Shown piece after piece: positions 1 to 11,596 of a stretch of 64,000 nucleotides of DNA (the first letter of the stretch is position 1; every line of letters begins with the position of its first letter). A program made the translations under genes and the position numbers. Source of the stretch: Tomocerus qinae. Taxonomy: Eukaryota; Arthropoda; Collembola; Entomobryomorpha; Tomoceridae. The notes beneath the pieces are model-generated. The model had not been told where the DNA came from and made no database searches. It saw only the letters and a list, made by a program, of their open reading frames with translations. Location: positions 806,001-870,000 of the forward strand of contig CM034546.1 of the NCBI GenBank assembly GCA_020055645.1, read 5' to 3'.

Positions 1-62
1 AATCATCCCTTTAAAATACTCAAACAACTAAAAAAATACAAACAATATTAACTTGAAAATAC

Positions 63-3000
63 CGTTTTCGATGGTAACTTTTGAAAAATGGATGAGAGCA
101 TGCGACCATTTTTATCTTTATGGTCTCTAACTGTGTCCAACAGCTTTCTCTGTTTTTGCATCTGGACAGGATTCTTTTTCCTGTAATAAATAAAATAAAT
201 AAAAGTTTTTGGGCACTAGAAATACATTATCATAGTATCATACTCCTCTTGAAAAATAAACAACTTTGTAAAATCTGCATTTACACTTTTTTATAAAATA
301 ATTATTTTGGTAAAAACAGAATAACCTATAACTGGAGATAAAATTAAAAAAAACTTAAAAAAAACTCATAGGGAGACGCGAGAAAAACCAGAAAACAAGG
401 AAAAATAAAGTTTCTGGATAATCAGAATATCTCGTAAATTAAAAAAAAAACATATATGCCCCAGTCTCCCTGTTGAAATTGTTCTGGAATCAATTTTATT
501 ATTGTGAAATGTGAAAGTGTGAGCGGAAGAAATAGCGTGTTGTAATTTGGTCGCTATCAAGATGTCTTAAATTTCAATGGTCCCACTTCCACCAGATATT
601 CTAGGTAGAGACAAATGTAAGTCTCTGTAAATAGAAGTATCTTAATTCATGACAATGTGTTAATTCTCTGCAGCCAATTAATTGATAGTAGAAGTCTATA
701 TAAATCTTCGATTATCTCCATCTGGTATCTGTCAAAGCCAACCTGCGAGATTCCCAGGCCCTTTGGATTTTGTGTGTTGCCTTAGCATGGGGAATCAGAT
801 TGTGCCTGGAATTTCAAACCTATTTTATTTCTACTAACCTTGGGTCAAACCACTATATTGCCATTTCGATTGTTTTCAGCAGACTCTAAATTTTCCGAAA
901 GATACTCATTTTCTTTCTTATGCAGTCAGGTATTTTCATAATTTTTAATCCATTTCAGGAGAACCTTTTTGAATCAGGCCAAAGGATTTTCAATATTATA
1001 ATTTACAGTATTTGGGATGATTATAGCGGGGGTATGAAAGGTGAATGTTGTCGTTGTAGTTAGTGGTACCAGTAATAATTCAATTCTTTGAATTAGTAGT
1101 AGACAACGGTAGTCATCTTGTGTATTTACTATGTCAGTGTAGTGGCGTGGAGTGAGTTGACGTGACAATGATTCGGAAGAGTAGTACAGTGTAGTAGTAG
1201 TAGTAGTAGTACTTAGTACTATACTACTACTGCACTACTGCACTGTATCTACGGAAACTGAATTTGATAATTGAATTATGATAGCCAAACAAGGTCACAA
1301 CCGAATCTTCGGGCTCTAGCGGGAGAACCGGTCCTCCGACAGAGTTGCTGAATTAAAGCGCACTCCGTCGAAGAATGGTTTACTGATTTTGTCTCTATAA
1401 TTTTTGCCCAAAAGTTTCAAGTTTTCGACAACCCTACGCTGGATTTTCAAACAGCCAGCCAACTTCATACATAGGGATTGACAAATCCTGAGAGCAGATA
1501 GTCTGCCTCGAATGTCTCCCTATGAAAAATGAGAATATCTTCAGGCAATTGAACCTAAACTATCATTTTGTCTTCCTGAGTGGTATACAAATACACGCAG
1601 AAAAACAAAATTAAGCAATGGGAATTAAATTTTAAAATCTGAATGTGACGCGACAGATCACGTGTTTATAAATTACACCACGATTTCTTTTAATTTGGAA
1701 CTTACTTTTTGGTTTTAGTTTTGAAAGTTGGATCAGGGCCAATTTCCTTCATCGTGTCACTAAGAAGTTTCTCAAGTTTGTTAGCATCTTCGTAAATAGC
1801 AGATCCTTCCTCGTTATATTGTCGACAGTTGTTAAACATTAACTATTTTAAAAAAGCATTTAAGATTCAAGTTTAAAAAACAGTAAGGTGAAGAAAGGGA
1901 CAACGAGTGTTGATAGTTACCTGAAAATCTTTAATTAATTCTGCAGTACAAGTATACATGTCTGATTCAATATTCCCTTTAATTGTAATCATGTCGATTG
2001 GTTCAGGGATAACTCTGTAATAATCCGGATACAGTTTCTTAGAAGGCTTCTCCATAAACATAGAAATTGGGCCACGACCATCAGGCTCCTAGATAAACGC
2101 ATAAACCAAATGTAATAACCAAACGTCTACTCAAATTGGTGAGATTTGTGAAAAGTTAACCACTCAACTCGGTTTACACTTACAACATGCTCAATTAATT
2201 TTTGAAACAGTATCATATAACGTCTTTTCATTTGATCTTTAAAAGTCGTAGGCTTTAGTCCTTTTTCTTCCTTAATTAAATTTTTCGCGAAGGTAAATGA
2301 GCTCATATTTGGAGATTCCTTCGGTTTTGCTTTCATTACAATTTTCTTTCCTCCCGAATTAGGTGTTTTGCTGCCCGAAGTATTTGAGTTGTTGTCCTGG
2401 GGAGACATGGCGGAGAAAGTCGAGCTTATTGAATCTGTTTCTGGTGTCAACATTGGAATTGGCGTCGTGGTTCCTTTAATTATTACCGGTCCGTCACTAG
2501 AAACATCCTCATCCACATCCAGCAGTTCTTGTACTTTTAACTGCATTGCCTTTTGTAACTTCACGGCTGTTTTGTACAAGCTGGAGTCGGGTCGGTTATA
2601 GGCTTTTGCATTTTCAAACATGATATTCATATCTGCCTGTACTTGAGTCAGATTCACATACTCTCCTCGACGGATTCTCATTTTAATCTGTGACATTGAT
2701 ATCGGAGTCTTAATTTCTTTGTAGTAGTCGGGATAAAATCTTCGGGACGGCAGTCTTCGGAAAGGATCCGTCAAAATTGCTCCTGATGCACTTGTTGTAG
2801 AATTAACACTCTCGTACAGAATCCACATAGGATTTTCGGCATCATCTACGTGATCCACGTCCATATCATCCTCCTCTTCCTGAAAATCATATTATATTAC
2901 ATACATTTATAGTCAACCACAAACATTATTTGAGATTAATTTTTAAGTTAAATTTTAACCTACCAAAATGTACTAAAAATTGCAAATTCCGATTTAAGAC

Positions 3001-5214
3001 GTTAATACATCATAAACAACAAATAGATACTAAATGTGGAGACCTAGATCTAATTTATACACGAATGTATCAAAAAGTGTTGGTTTGATTTACGTTTATG
3101 TCTCCGACATCTCCATCCTCGAGTTCTTCTTCAACGATGTCTTCATCGTCCATGTCTTCGTCTTCCTCATCGTCTTCATAACTGAGAGCAGCTGTTATGG
3201 CAGAATGAGACAATCCGCTCCTTAGCCTCCGATTTCGAATCCTCTCACTCGTTTTCCCAGGAGTAGTTCCAGTAGGCCGACCATGTTCAATATCCAATTT
3301 CTTGGCAGATACAATTTTCTTGAGTGCTTTAGCATCTTTGTAAATCTGAGAGCCAGGCTCGTTGAAAGCACAGGCATTTTTACACATCAAATGCAAATCC
3401 TTTTCCATTTCGTACAAAGCACTATATTCGCCTATGCACAAGAAAATATTGAGATTATTGCAATTGCAAAAACTATTCTGGAGTCGGAACAGCAACAGAA
3501 AGAACACAAAACAAAGCAAAAGAACGTACCCACTGACGCTTGAGTATAGATACCTGTTTGTATCTTTGTAGCAATCATTTTCAAGTCGATCGGATTATCA
3601 ATCACGTCATAGTACTCAGGGTATCGCTTTTTCGATGGCAGCAGCTGAAATACAGTATGAAGAGATCTTCCATCTGGGTCATTGGCCAACATGACAGCAG
3701 AGAACAACTCTTCCAGCTGAGCTGCGATTGGCCCATCCGTTGGCTCTTCCGGCCTGTCGCCCTTGTCTGTGGTAGTAGAAGATTCTGACGTCTCTCCCCC
3801 ATCAATGTCACCCAGCATAGGCTTCTTGGCTTCCATGACTGCAGCTCTTCTTGCCTGATTTACATTAATACCATTTAATTTACAAAACTTAAAATTCAAA
3901 AAATTAAAACCTTGTCACTCACCAATTTGCCCATTTTTAAAATAATTTTCCCTTTCCGTTCTCCATCTTCGGAAGGACTGTCACGATCAAAAAGACGGCA
4001 TTTGCTATCCACAAATAACTCCCACAACTCCAAAGCGTCCTTGTACTCTGGGGATGAACGTTTATAAAACGCCTTCGCATTCATTACTAATACGTCAACA
4101 TCATTAGACATTTGATCCACATCTTCATACTCGTCCATCTTTATTTTCTGTTGTATTTTTATCATGTCCATTGGATTTTTGACAACCTGCAAAAACAAGT
4201 AATAAATTAATAAAAATGTTGAATGAAATGGATAAAGGGATTAATAACAGCCAGTAATTACTACGTAGTAATTAATAATATAACATAACCATCTACCTAT
4301 AATATAGCACCTTAATTAATTCGTATTATAAGCTCATATCTTAATCCTAATTTATTTATAAATTATTTGTAAGTAAAACTTATTGAATGGCGTATGGTAA
4401 ACAAGATTAACAACTGAGTAGCAAATGGAACCCATTAACAAAATAATAATAAATAAAACGTACCTAAATTGCAATTAATAACCATAAAACGCTAATACAT
4501 TACTGTAACATTTTAAAAAATGAAAAAAACCCAAAAATGGTAAAAAATTGTAAACAAACAAAAGTAGAAATGCCGATAAGTAAATATTAAATAGAGTGAA
4601 TAAAAACACGGTAAAATATTAGCATGTTAGTAACAAAAATGTCGATAGAAAATAATTAGACCATTAATAACGCAAATTATAATTAAAATCCCGAGGCATT
4701 CAAAGAAAGATAAATGAATACAAATCACCTCATAATACGAAGGCTCCTGTCTTCTTTTAGGAACTCTAATGAATGGTTCGCACAAGATAGTACCATCTTC
4801 CTTTTTATGATTTCTAATGATATCATACAACTGTTGACATTGTTCAATCTGAAAAAACAAAAGATTAATTCCATACTTTTGAGACTTGGAGCTCAGTTTA
4901 GCTGTGACACAATATATTATAAATGTCTGTCATATTTAGACGATTTGAAAGTAACTACTTGGGCAAATAATAAAACATTTAGTGCTTTAAAAGGCGATAA
5001 AAGAATAAAAATAACATCAATCAATTCAGTATTGGAATTAATTTCTGTTACAGCACAGGTGCACACGTACAGGATCTAATTTGATGACCTTCTTCCTTTT
5101 TGTGTCCGGTTGATATTCCAAATCTATACTACCCGTATCATCATCCCCTCGACTGGCTAAACTTGCTGTAGACGACATTGACGTTCTTCTCCTTTTGGAC
5201 GTCGATGCATACAT
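63..5214 (-). CDS. polybromo: Polybromo (PBAF chromatin-remodelling subunit), 5' part
   Basis: Reads acetyl-lysine marks on histones as the targeting subunit of the PBAF type of SWI/SNF complex in the nucleus. Nine coding exons on the minus strand: 5214-5071, 4848-4729, 4186-3923, 3854-3554, 3431-3094, 2879-2184, 2088-1921, 1842-1706 and 180-63. All have GT-AG borders and consistent phase, giving 762 codons before the gene leaves the window. Exon 1 is Lys/Arg/Ser-rich, like the human PBRM1 N-terminus. Bromodomain 1 spans exons 2-3, bromodomain 2 exons 4-5, bromodomain 3 the start of exon 6, bromodomain 4 exons 6-8, and bromodomain 5 begins in exon 9. Each shows the YPDYY/YPEYY-type block followed by a PI/PMD block. 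Bromodomains 2-4 keep the acetyl-lysine-binding Asn (FNEPGS, YNRPDS, YNEEGS); bromodomain 1 has YK there. The remaining bromodomains, BAH and HMG regions should lie left of the window. Family assignment is secure; exon borders are my reading. Confidence 0.95.
181..1705 (-). other. Polybromo intron 8 with TAG/CTA hairpin
   Basis: A 1.5 kb AT-rich intron with no coding signal. At about 1187-1245 it holds a run of TAG triplets followed by CTA/ACTGC triplets, which can fold back on itself as an imperfect hairpin. Open frames here are short and lack codon structure. Confidence 0.6.
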
Positions 5215-5600
5215 TTCTCCTCACCACTTTGAAACAACAAAACAAATTACAATTTAAAAAAATGACATTTTTACGTAATGTAATTAGTTGACAGCTTTTT
5301 GCACAACCAATAACTTTAAAATACAAACAATACAAAGTATATTAATCAAACAAAACCCAAAAATCTAACACGTATTACATCTATTAAATGTTGAAAAGAT
5401 ATCGGATAAATAAATTTGGATTGGAGTTCACCAAACGTTGTAAATCATTTAAATTTCAGCAACGGATAGCGGAAAACAAGAAAATCAGCTGTAATTATTG
5501 GAATTGACAATACCGGACTTGTTGGATGGGCGGGGAGGTCACTAGGTCACGGATTAAAAATCAGCCGGTTCCAACCTCCAAATCTTAGTTTACTTCTGAA
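5215..5600 (-). promoter_or_regulatory. Probable polybromo upstream/promoter region
   Basis: This is the region upstream of the minus-strand polybromo start codon. A GC-box-like GGGCGGGG lies at about 5528-5535 in otherwise AT-rich DNA, and no clear TATA box is seen. That would fit a TATA-less housekeeping promoter. Assignment rests on position and one motif only. Confidence 0.3.
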
Positions 5601-5805
5601 GGATCTACAATAATGAAACAAGCGGAAAGACAAGAGGCGAGGCAAAACGGCGCCCTGTTCTGTTCCGACAGGATGAATGAACTGACAACAAAAAGTGCTC
5701 AACAGCAAAAGGTTCGTCGGAGAAGTACCAACAGCTGTAACAACATAGAAAGGTATACTCTTCTAACGTACCAAGCAAGCAAGCTTAACTGTACTGCTGC
5801 TGTGT

Positions 5806-6018
5806 TGTAGTTGTAGCAATAGACAAGTTGCAAAGAGTGCACCCAAATGAATCGCTGTTGGCGAACCACAACAGAAATCCTATGTAAAGACAGCTGACAG
5901 CGATAGTGATGCATGCAATGTTGAATGCAGTACTCAGTTAAAGTAATATAGATCGGTTTAGAAAGAATAATAATGGTTTCTGGAGCTCATTAAAAAGCAT
6001 TAAATAATATCCAAAATA
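5806..6018 (+). repeat. Left arm of long imperfect inverted repeat
   Basis: About 210 bp that reappear in reverse complement at 7236-7475. The inner 175 bp, beginning with CCAAATGAATCGCTG, are nearly identical. The outer 35 bp have diverged. The 1.2 kb between the arms holds no convincing ORF. This could be a non-autonomous DNA transposon with long inverted termini or an inverted duplication of local DNA. Confidence 0.7.
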
Positions 6019-7102
6019 AATTTAAAAAGCTTCTCTAAGTTGTATTTGTGTAGTGTAAAGGTATTGTATCTTCTTTTACTGTAATTCATTTATCGAGTAC
6101 CGATCCACAAAGAAGAGCTTACATATGTTGCCGCGGACAAGTATCAGTCCAGTACTTTTCCACTCCTTCTCAAGCTTAACAATGTAATCTCCCATTTACA
6201 TTTTTAAAATTCATATTTGAAGCATAAACTAGCAACGCAGAGATTTCGTATATACACCATTGGAATCCTCACATTCTAATTGACAATATATGTCAGTTAT
6301 AGACACCGGCATGGCCCGTAGCTTAAGTTATTGCTAATTTTAATTTGAATATTTTTCGTTTATGTGACCCGATAGCCGTGGTTCTGTATATCAGACACGG
6401 GTCACATAGACCTGCTTTGAATGTGTTTATCTCCGCTTATCGTACTATCTAAACCGAAATATCACTGAAATTCAATATCAGTCATTGAAAAATTAACAGT
6501 CAACAAACAAGAAAAATTTAATGAAATTAACAGGAATGAAATCTACCTTTTCATATAAATGGAAAAAAATAAAACCACTTGGGAAAAATTTTAAATATTG
6601 TATTATTTTATAAATTGGTGCATAAACATTAAGTTTTTGTCCCTTTATGTCAACAATAGTCCAACAATAAGTCCAAAAAAGGCCTAAAAAGTGGGAACTA
6701 CAGCCATTTAAAAGGCAATGTGCTTACATTTTTCTTTTAAATGTTGTGGCTACTTTCGTTTTTGGCTTTATTTCACTTTGAAGCATTGAAATAATATTTT
6801 TAGTATAGCAGGAGCAATGCATATGCTCATATGTAAGAACTAAAATAAATATTTTACAATGGAATACACATACGAAGATACTAATCAAACTTTGTGATTT
6901 GTGTTGATTGTCGGCTATACCAAACTTAGTGTGGTCCGCTTCCATTGCTCACCTACCCCTTCTCGTTAAAAATAACCCTTTTCCTTACTCGACCAACCAG
7001 GTCAGCTTTCCTCCTCAATGTGCGATCGGATCCTAGCTAGCTTAGCTAGCTCAGGACGAACTTTGTGTAACTACCCACAGGCTCACTGGACCGCAGCCCA
7101 CC

Positions 7103-7208
7103 CAGCCCGGGAGGGGCACCGAGAAAAAATTAGCTAATTTTCTTTTTGCGATTTTAGACAAAAATTTCTTTATTGTTCGGCACGTGCCCCGGTGCCCCCC
7201 TCGCTGGC
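7103..7208. repeat. GC-rich imperfect hairpin, MITE-like
   Basis: GC-rich ends (7103-7121 and 7190-7208, built around GGGGCACCG and CGGTGCCCC) face each other across an AT-rich loop, within AT-rich surroundings. This is the usual look of a small inverted-repeat transposon. No flanking target duplication was found, so the limits are uncertain. Confidence 0.4.
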
Positions 7209-7235
7209 GCAAGAATATTTCGAAATAACACTAAA

Positions 7236-7475
7236 TATTTTGGATATTATTTAATGCTTTTTAATGAGCTCCAGAAACCATAGTTAAAGTTCAGAAACCA
7301 TTATTATTCTTTCTAAACCGATCTATATTACTTAAACTGAGTACTGCATTCAACATTGCATTCATCACTATCGCTGTCAGCTGTCTTTACATAGGATTTC
7401 TGTGGTTCGCCAACAGCGATTCATTTGGCGGTACTTTTTGTAACTCGTCTATTGTAGCACAACCACAGAATTTTA
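7236..7475 (-). repeat. Right arm of long imperfect inverted repeat
   Basis: Reverse-complement partner of 5806-6018. Compared with the left arm it carries an extra stretch of about 24 bp near 7275-7300, made by a partial duplication of the AGAAACCAT segment. The spacer is mostly AT-rich. Confidence 0.7.
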
Positions 7476-8278
7476 TTATACTACCTAGTATATAGACTAG
7501 AAGCACGAAGCGAGCCAGGTAAGTGGATAATTGCTGTCAGCGCTACATAAGTGACGTTGGGAGTGCGAACTAAACAGTAGAACACAGTAGAACACTACAA
7601 CCTGCACTTCGTTCATCATCATGATTGGTGTGTTTGTATTTTCTTGGCTCGCGGCTGCCGATTTCACTCAAAGTTCGCCACTCAAGCTGCTAGCTAAACT
7701 GTGCAGTGTTGGACAAGGCCTAAAGCAGAAGGCAGAGGCTTTGAGCACAACTAATAACAGTAGCGAACAATATCCTAAGAAATTCATATTTGTGGCGCAG
7801 AATAGAGAAATCCTTGTTACTACAGAGCAGCGTTCAGAAATGAGCTATGCAGTAGCACGTTTTAGCGAGATGACAATAATATTATGAGCAGTTTGTGGAG
7901 ATATTATATACACGCTGATTTACAGATACACATTGTTTATCGTATCACGCATTCATGAACAAGACCTAATTTGATTTCAGTTTTTTGAATTGAATTGAGT
8001 TTTTTTAGTGTATTTATAAATGTTAAGGTTACTGATGTACATAATTTTATGGCATATTATGATTATTATTATAAAATGTGCATAGAGATTAAATTTTGAA
8101 ACAAGAAATCCCATTTATTTTGCAAAACTACACAATTAATATTACAAATATAATGATGACGTATTTAGATCTGAACCTTGAAACGTTTTGGCACTTAAAC
8201 ACCACAAATTCAGCAGGCAACCCCCGTGGGACTGTGATGGTCCTGTGACCGGCTAGTAATTTATGTAAGCTATGTATA
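7476..8278 (+). other. Intergenic stretch with one doubtful 88-codon ORF
   Basis: No recognised gene. An ORF at 7621-7887 starts with a hydrophobic stretch (VFVFSWLAAADF) and is preceded by a good donor-like AGGTAAGT at about 7519. It matches no family I know and has no partner exon that I can see. It may be chance or the 5' part of an unknown transcript. Confidence 0.2.
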
Positions 8279-8522
8279 ATATCGTCTGCTTAATATTACA
8301 AGGTAACAAGCCATTTTATCATGGCTGAGACAAAGTAACAAACCATTTTATCATGACCGCGACAAAGTAACAAACCACTGTATCAGGAGTTAGGTTTGTT
8401 ACCTTGTCGCAGCCATGATAAAATGGTTTGTTACTTTGTCTCAGCCATGATAAAATGGCTTGTTACTTTGTAGCAGCCATGATAAAATGGCTTGTTACCT
8501 TGTAATATTAAGCAGACGATAT
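8279..8522. mobile_element. Fold-back element built of 33-bp repeats
   Basis: A near-perfect palindrome of 244 bp. Both ends read ATATCGTCTGCTTAATATTA inward. Each arm is made of tandem units of about 33 bp containing TAACAAACCATTTTATCATG; the left arm has three units and the right arm four, around a centre of roughly 12 bp (about 8379-8390). It has no coding capacity. The architecture is that of a fold-back MITE. The transcript, if any, would be a long hairpin. Confidence 0.85.
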
Positions 8523-8606
8523 AGAGTTTACGTTTTCCTATGATTAACCCAGAATGTTTGTAAAATATTCAGCTGTTGTTTCGAAAGGTTTTATAAGTAT
8601 CATCAT

Positions 8607-8645
8607 CAAGGGCGTATCCAGAACATAATTTTAAGGGGTCCTTGA
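8607..8645 (+). mobile_element. MITE family 1, left-end fragment
   Basis: Begins CAAGGGCGTATCCAGAA and then AAGGGGTCCTTGAAC, matching the left end of the complete copies at 10301, 39829 and 63579. The right half is missing or unrecognisable. Confidence 0.5.
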
Positions 8646-9346
8646 ACGGGTCTGCAAGGATCTGCCGCATTGAGAAAAGGAGTAAGAGGATTATCCCAAT
8701 TAAAGTCGAAGTTGACCGTCTGCGATAAGGAAAGGGTTTATTTTTATGGTTGTGCTCGCCTAGGGTGGATGAAAATGTTAGGGACCCTTCCAAATATTTA
8801 GGCAGCCAAGTAACCACTTGCATGAATGTAGCATATATGCATAGGCATGTAGTACTCAATGGTGAACCTATAACCTAACCTATAAGGTGTATGTGTTATA
8901 AAATCGCTTTGTATTAACAAAAATATTACGTTTGCAAACAATATATTACTGCTGGTAATGTGGTAATATTTATTTGCCAAAAATGCTACTTCAGCTAATA
9001 ATAATATAATAATATTCTACAGGCATAAAGAATTATATTTTCTATGATTGAATTACATAGGTTGATTTCTTACCTTCGTTTACTTTTTATCAGTCTACTA
9101 AATTAAATGATTAAATAAACAATATACTAATACGCATATACATGGTGGAAAATATATTTTTTGGTTTTGCTTTAGTATTTAATTCACTACATATGCTAAA
9201 CTACTACTAACTGTAGGTAAAAAGTCTAAAATAATTTAATAAGTCAGTATTTACTTCACTATGCTAAGCTATATATCTATGCTAACTCTAGGTTAAATAT
9301 CTTAAATAATACATATAAAGATGAAATTATTTGAAAGTATAAAAAA
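8646..9346. other. Intergenic, no feature seen
   Basis: AT-rich sequence with only short chance ORFs. Nothing here could be supported as a gene or a structured repeat. Confidence 0.5.
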
Positions 9347-9660
9347 TCATTTTGCCCATTTTTTAGGAGCATAGAGACCAATTTTTTGAATGTAATATTC
9401 TAATGTTATAACATTATGAGAGTAAACAATCTTGAGATTGGAAATATTTAGCTCTTTTTTAATCGCTTTTGGGTCTCTTGTATCTCGCAATTTATTTCGT
9501 AGAGCTAGTTTGATTTTGACGGAAGTGTAAAACTGTTCCGATTTTAAAACATCCAAAAACATGAAAAAGTTAGGATTGTGCCGTTGAATTCTTCTTTTTA
9601 AGTTACTGTGCCACGACTCAAGAGAGTTTGTAGTTCGATGGTAAATTGTATCAAAGTGCT
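9347..9660 (-). pseudogene. MULE-type transposase C-terminal remnant
   Basis: The minus-strand reading gives RTTNSLESWHSNLKRRIQ, then HNPNFFMFLDVLKSEQ, followed by a basic region ending WAK-stop at 9347. The pattern T-N-x-x-E-x-WH-x-x-L followed by HPN-like residues and a LxxEQ helix is typical of the C-terminal part of MULE transposases found in arthropod genomes. Only about 100 residues survive, with no catalytic DDE part upstream; a fragment of another MITE abuts it. A dead remnant. Confidence 0.6.
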
Positions 9661-9745
9661 CTTTATTAAATTTTGAGAAAATATCTAGCGTTTTTTTGTA
9701 AAATTTAGGGGGTGCTTAAGCACACTAGCCTAAAGTCCTTGATCA
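9660..9745 (+). mobile_element. MITE family 1, right-end fragment
   Basis: Carries TTATTAAATTTTGAGAAAAT and then TTTAGGGGGTGCTTAAGCAC, as in the right half of the complete copies. It ends near CTAAAGTCCTT. It directly adjoins the MULE remnant. Confidence 0.55.
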
Positions 9746-10292
9746 GAGTTATCATTATATATTATTAATTGCTAGTCTATCTATTGATTTAGCATAGCAG
9801 CATACAAATAATATAAATATGTTCTAAAATGTGTCTATATTTTTTTAAGATCACTTACATTATTAGACAAAGGAGTAAGTGAGCTTTAAATGACGAGCAC
9901 AAGTAATATCAACACTAAATACATATAAAATGGCGAGATCGATTTTCCTTAAATAATTTAATTGCCATATGCCGCGAGGTCTCTTTACTTTTACAGGCGT
10001 CCTTCTATTTACACTATTTACCTTCTTTATGACAGGGTAGATCCTTTCAGGTTTTTAACTGCTACTGTCAATTTAGCGAATTTAATTATATGCCTAAGAT
10101 ACGTAAAACCTTCAATTCAGAGACAAACATGTCAAGTCGAAATGGTTTGAAGTAGAAAGGACACGTTTAAATTGTTATATTTGGTGTTTGTTGGTACCGG
10201 GATTTTTAATAATTTTATGAATTAATAAAATTCTCTGAAATATACTACTAGGCGTATTATGCGTTGGAATGTTAGACTTCATCCCGATTGTG

Positions 10293-10471
10293 CCTATACT
10301 CAAGGGCGTATCAAGAAATCAAATTTAGGGGGCGCTTATATGTGAACAGCTTTTTCTTATGAATAAAACTAGTTTTTATTAAATTTTGAGAAATATTTAG
10401 TGGTTTTTTGGAAAATTAGGGGGTGCTTAAATACCCTAGCACCCCCCCTAAATACGTCCTTTGCCTATACT
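10293..10471. mobile_element. MITE family 1, complete copy with 8-bp duplication
   Basis: Element 10301-10463 starts CAAGGGCGTAT and ends ATACGTCCTTTG. The flanks repeat CCTATACT (10293-10300 and 10464-10471). An 8-bp duplication with CA..TG ends is the hAT signature. It is 163 bp and has no ORF. Subterminal parts form a second inverted pair (GGGGGCGCTT with AGCACCCCCCC). Confidence 0.85.
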
Positions 10472-10898
10472 AATGCTAACGGCATGGATTTCAGGCCACC
10501 CGGTACCCCAATTTTTGATATCTGCTGTTCAATATCGTATATGGTCATATTATGTTCTAGAGCAAATAAATGTTACTGATTTTTGTTTGAATCTAAATAC
10601 GATTCGCTGCATATTTTGCCCTCGGGAGAGGCCACTGGGTAGAGCAAAGCATTTATATTTCAACTTTTGGGAGGCCGTTCTCGACGCTCTAACCTCTCGC
10701 AAGCGGCCATGTGTGGAAACTGGCTCACATAATTACAATTTTATGGCATTTTAACTGCGCGCGGGATGCCACAAAATTATTCAATTATAGTGGCCTTTAC
10801 TATTAAAAGTAAAAAAAAGATGATTTACCAACGCATTTAATAAAATTCAAGAAATAAAGTAAGTTCATTTATTTCAAGTAAAACTTCTTGAAATAAAT

Positions 10899-11153
10899 GT
10901 GATGACCAGGGAACAAAAAAGGATTTTTTTTGCCTTTTACCTTTTTTATAAAAAAGGTGGGAGTAATAAAAGCAGTCCTTTTATGCTTTTTTACCTTTTT
11001 TGATGTAGCATCTTGACCCATTTACTTCCACTTTACATGTAAATAAGGTTAAAAAGGTTAAAAGACTGCTAAATGAAACTGCTTGGTTAGAAAAAATAGT
11101 AACTTTTACCTTTTTTGTAAAAAAGGAGTACCTTTTTGTTCCCTGGTGATGAC
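10899..11153. mobile_element. MITE family 2, complete copy with 8-bp duplication
   Basis: Element 10907-11145 (239 bp) begins CAGGGAACAAAAAAGG and ends CCTTTTTGTTCCCTG, flanked by GTGATGAC on both sides (10899-10906, 11146-11153). The CAGGG termini and 8-bp duplication identify a hAT non-autonomous element. Inside are several CCTTTTTT/AAAAAAGG stretches and the block CCTTTTTTGATGTAGCA, which recurs in the copies near 24.6 and 40.3 kb. Confidence 0.9.
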
Positions 11154-11596
11154 CCTATTATTTATGGTATTTCTAAGATGTCATTTTCCTAGGAAAGTGG
11201 AAATAAATAACTTTGAGATCCGTGCTTATTTCTGGAAAATATTGCAAATCCAATACCCGCTAGTGTTTATTTTTGTCCGTGGTACTTTATTTTACTGTTA
11301 AGTTGTCAAATAAAACAATTGGCCGTTTTATACCAATATTTCTCTGTATTTTGTATAAAATCGATAAAAATGTTTTAAATTCATTTTAACCAAAGAATTA
11401 TAGCATTAAACCTTGGAAAATGTCAATAAATACATATAAACAAATATTACAAAAATGTTAGGTTAGGTTACTATACCAAACAAAAGTTAGAGTTAATAGG
11501 TTGTATATGGATTTCAAACGGACACTGTCCACAGATTATATAAAACTGTGGCAGGTAAAAATTAACTTTAATCGAATTCATCAAATATATTTCAAA
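11154..11596. other. Upstream region of the ionotropic receptor
   Basis: AT-rich DNA with no separate gene. It should contain the promoter and leader of the receptor at 11597, but no unambiguous TATA or initiator element could be singled out. The reading frame stays open upstream to 11501. Confidence 0.4.

Noticed and set aside
8279-8522. CRISPR-like array of 33-bp repeats
   Set aside because: Repeats are adjacent with no unique spacers, and inverted on the other side; eukaryotic fold-back element.
10461-10754. 97-codon ORF next to the MITE
   Set aside because: It begins in the MITE end and shows no recognisable family.
11501-11596. Longer start for the ionotropic receptor
   Set aside because: The extra 32 residues are polar and would bury the signal peptide that starts at 11597.
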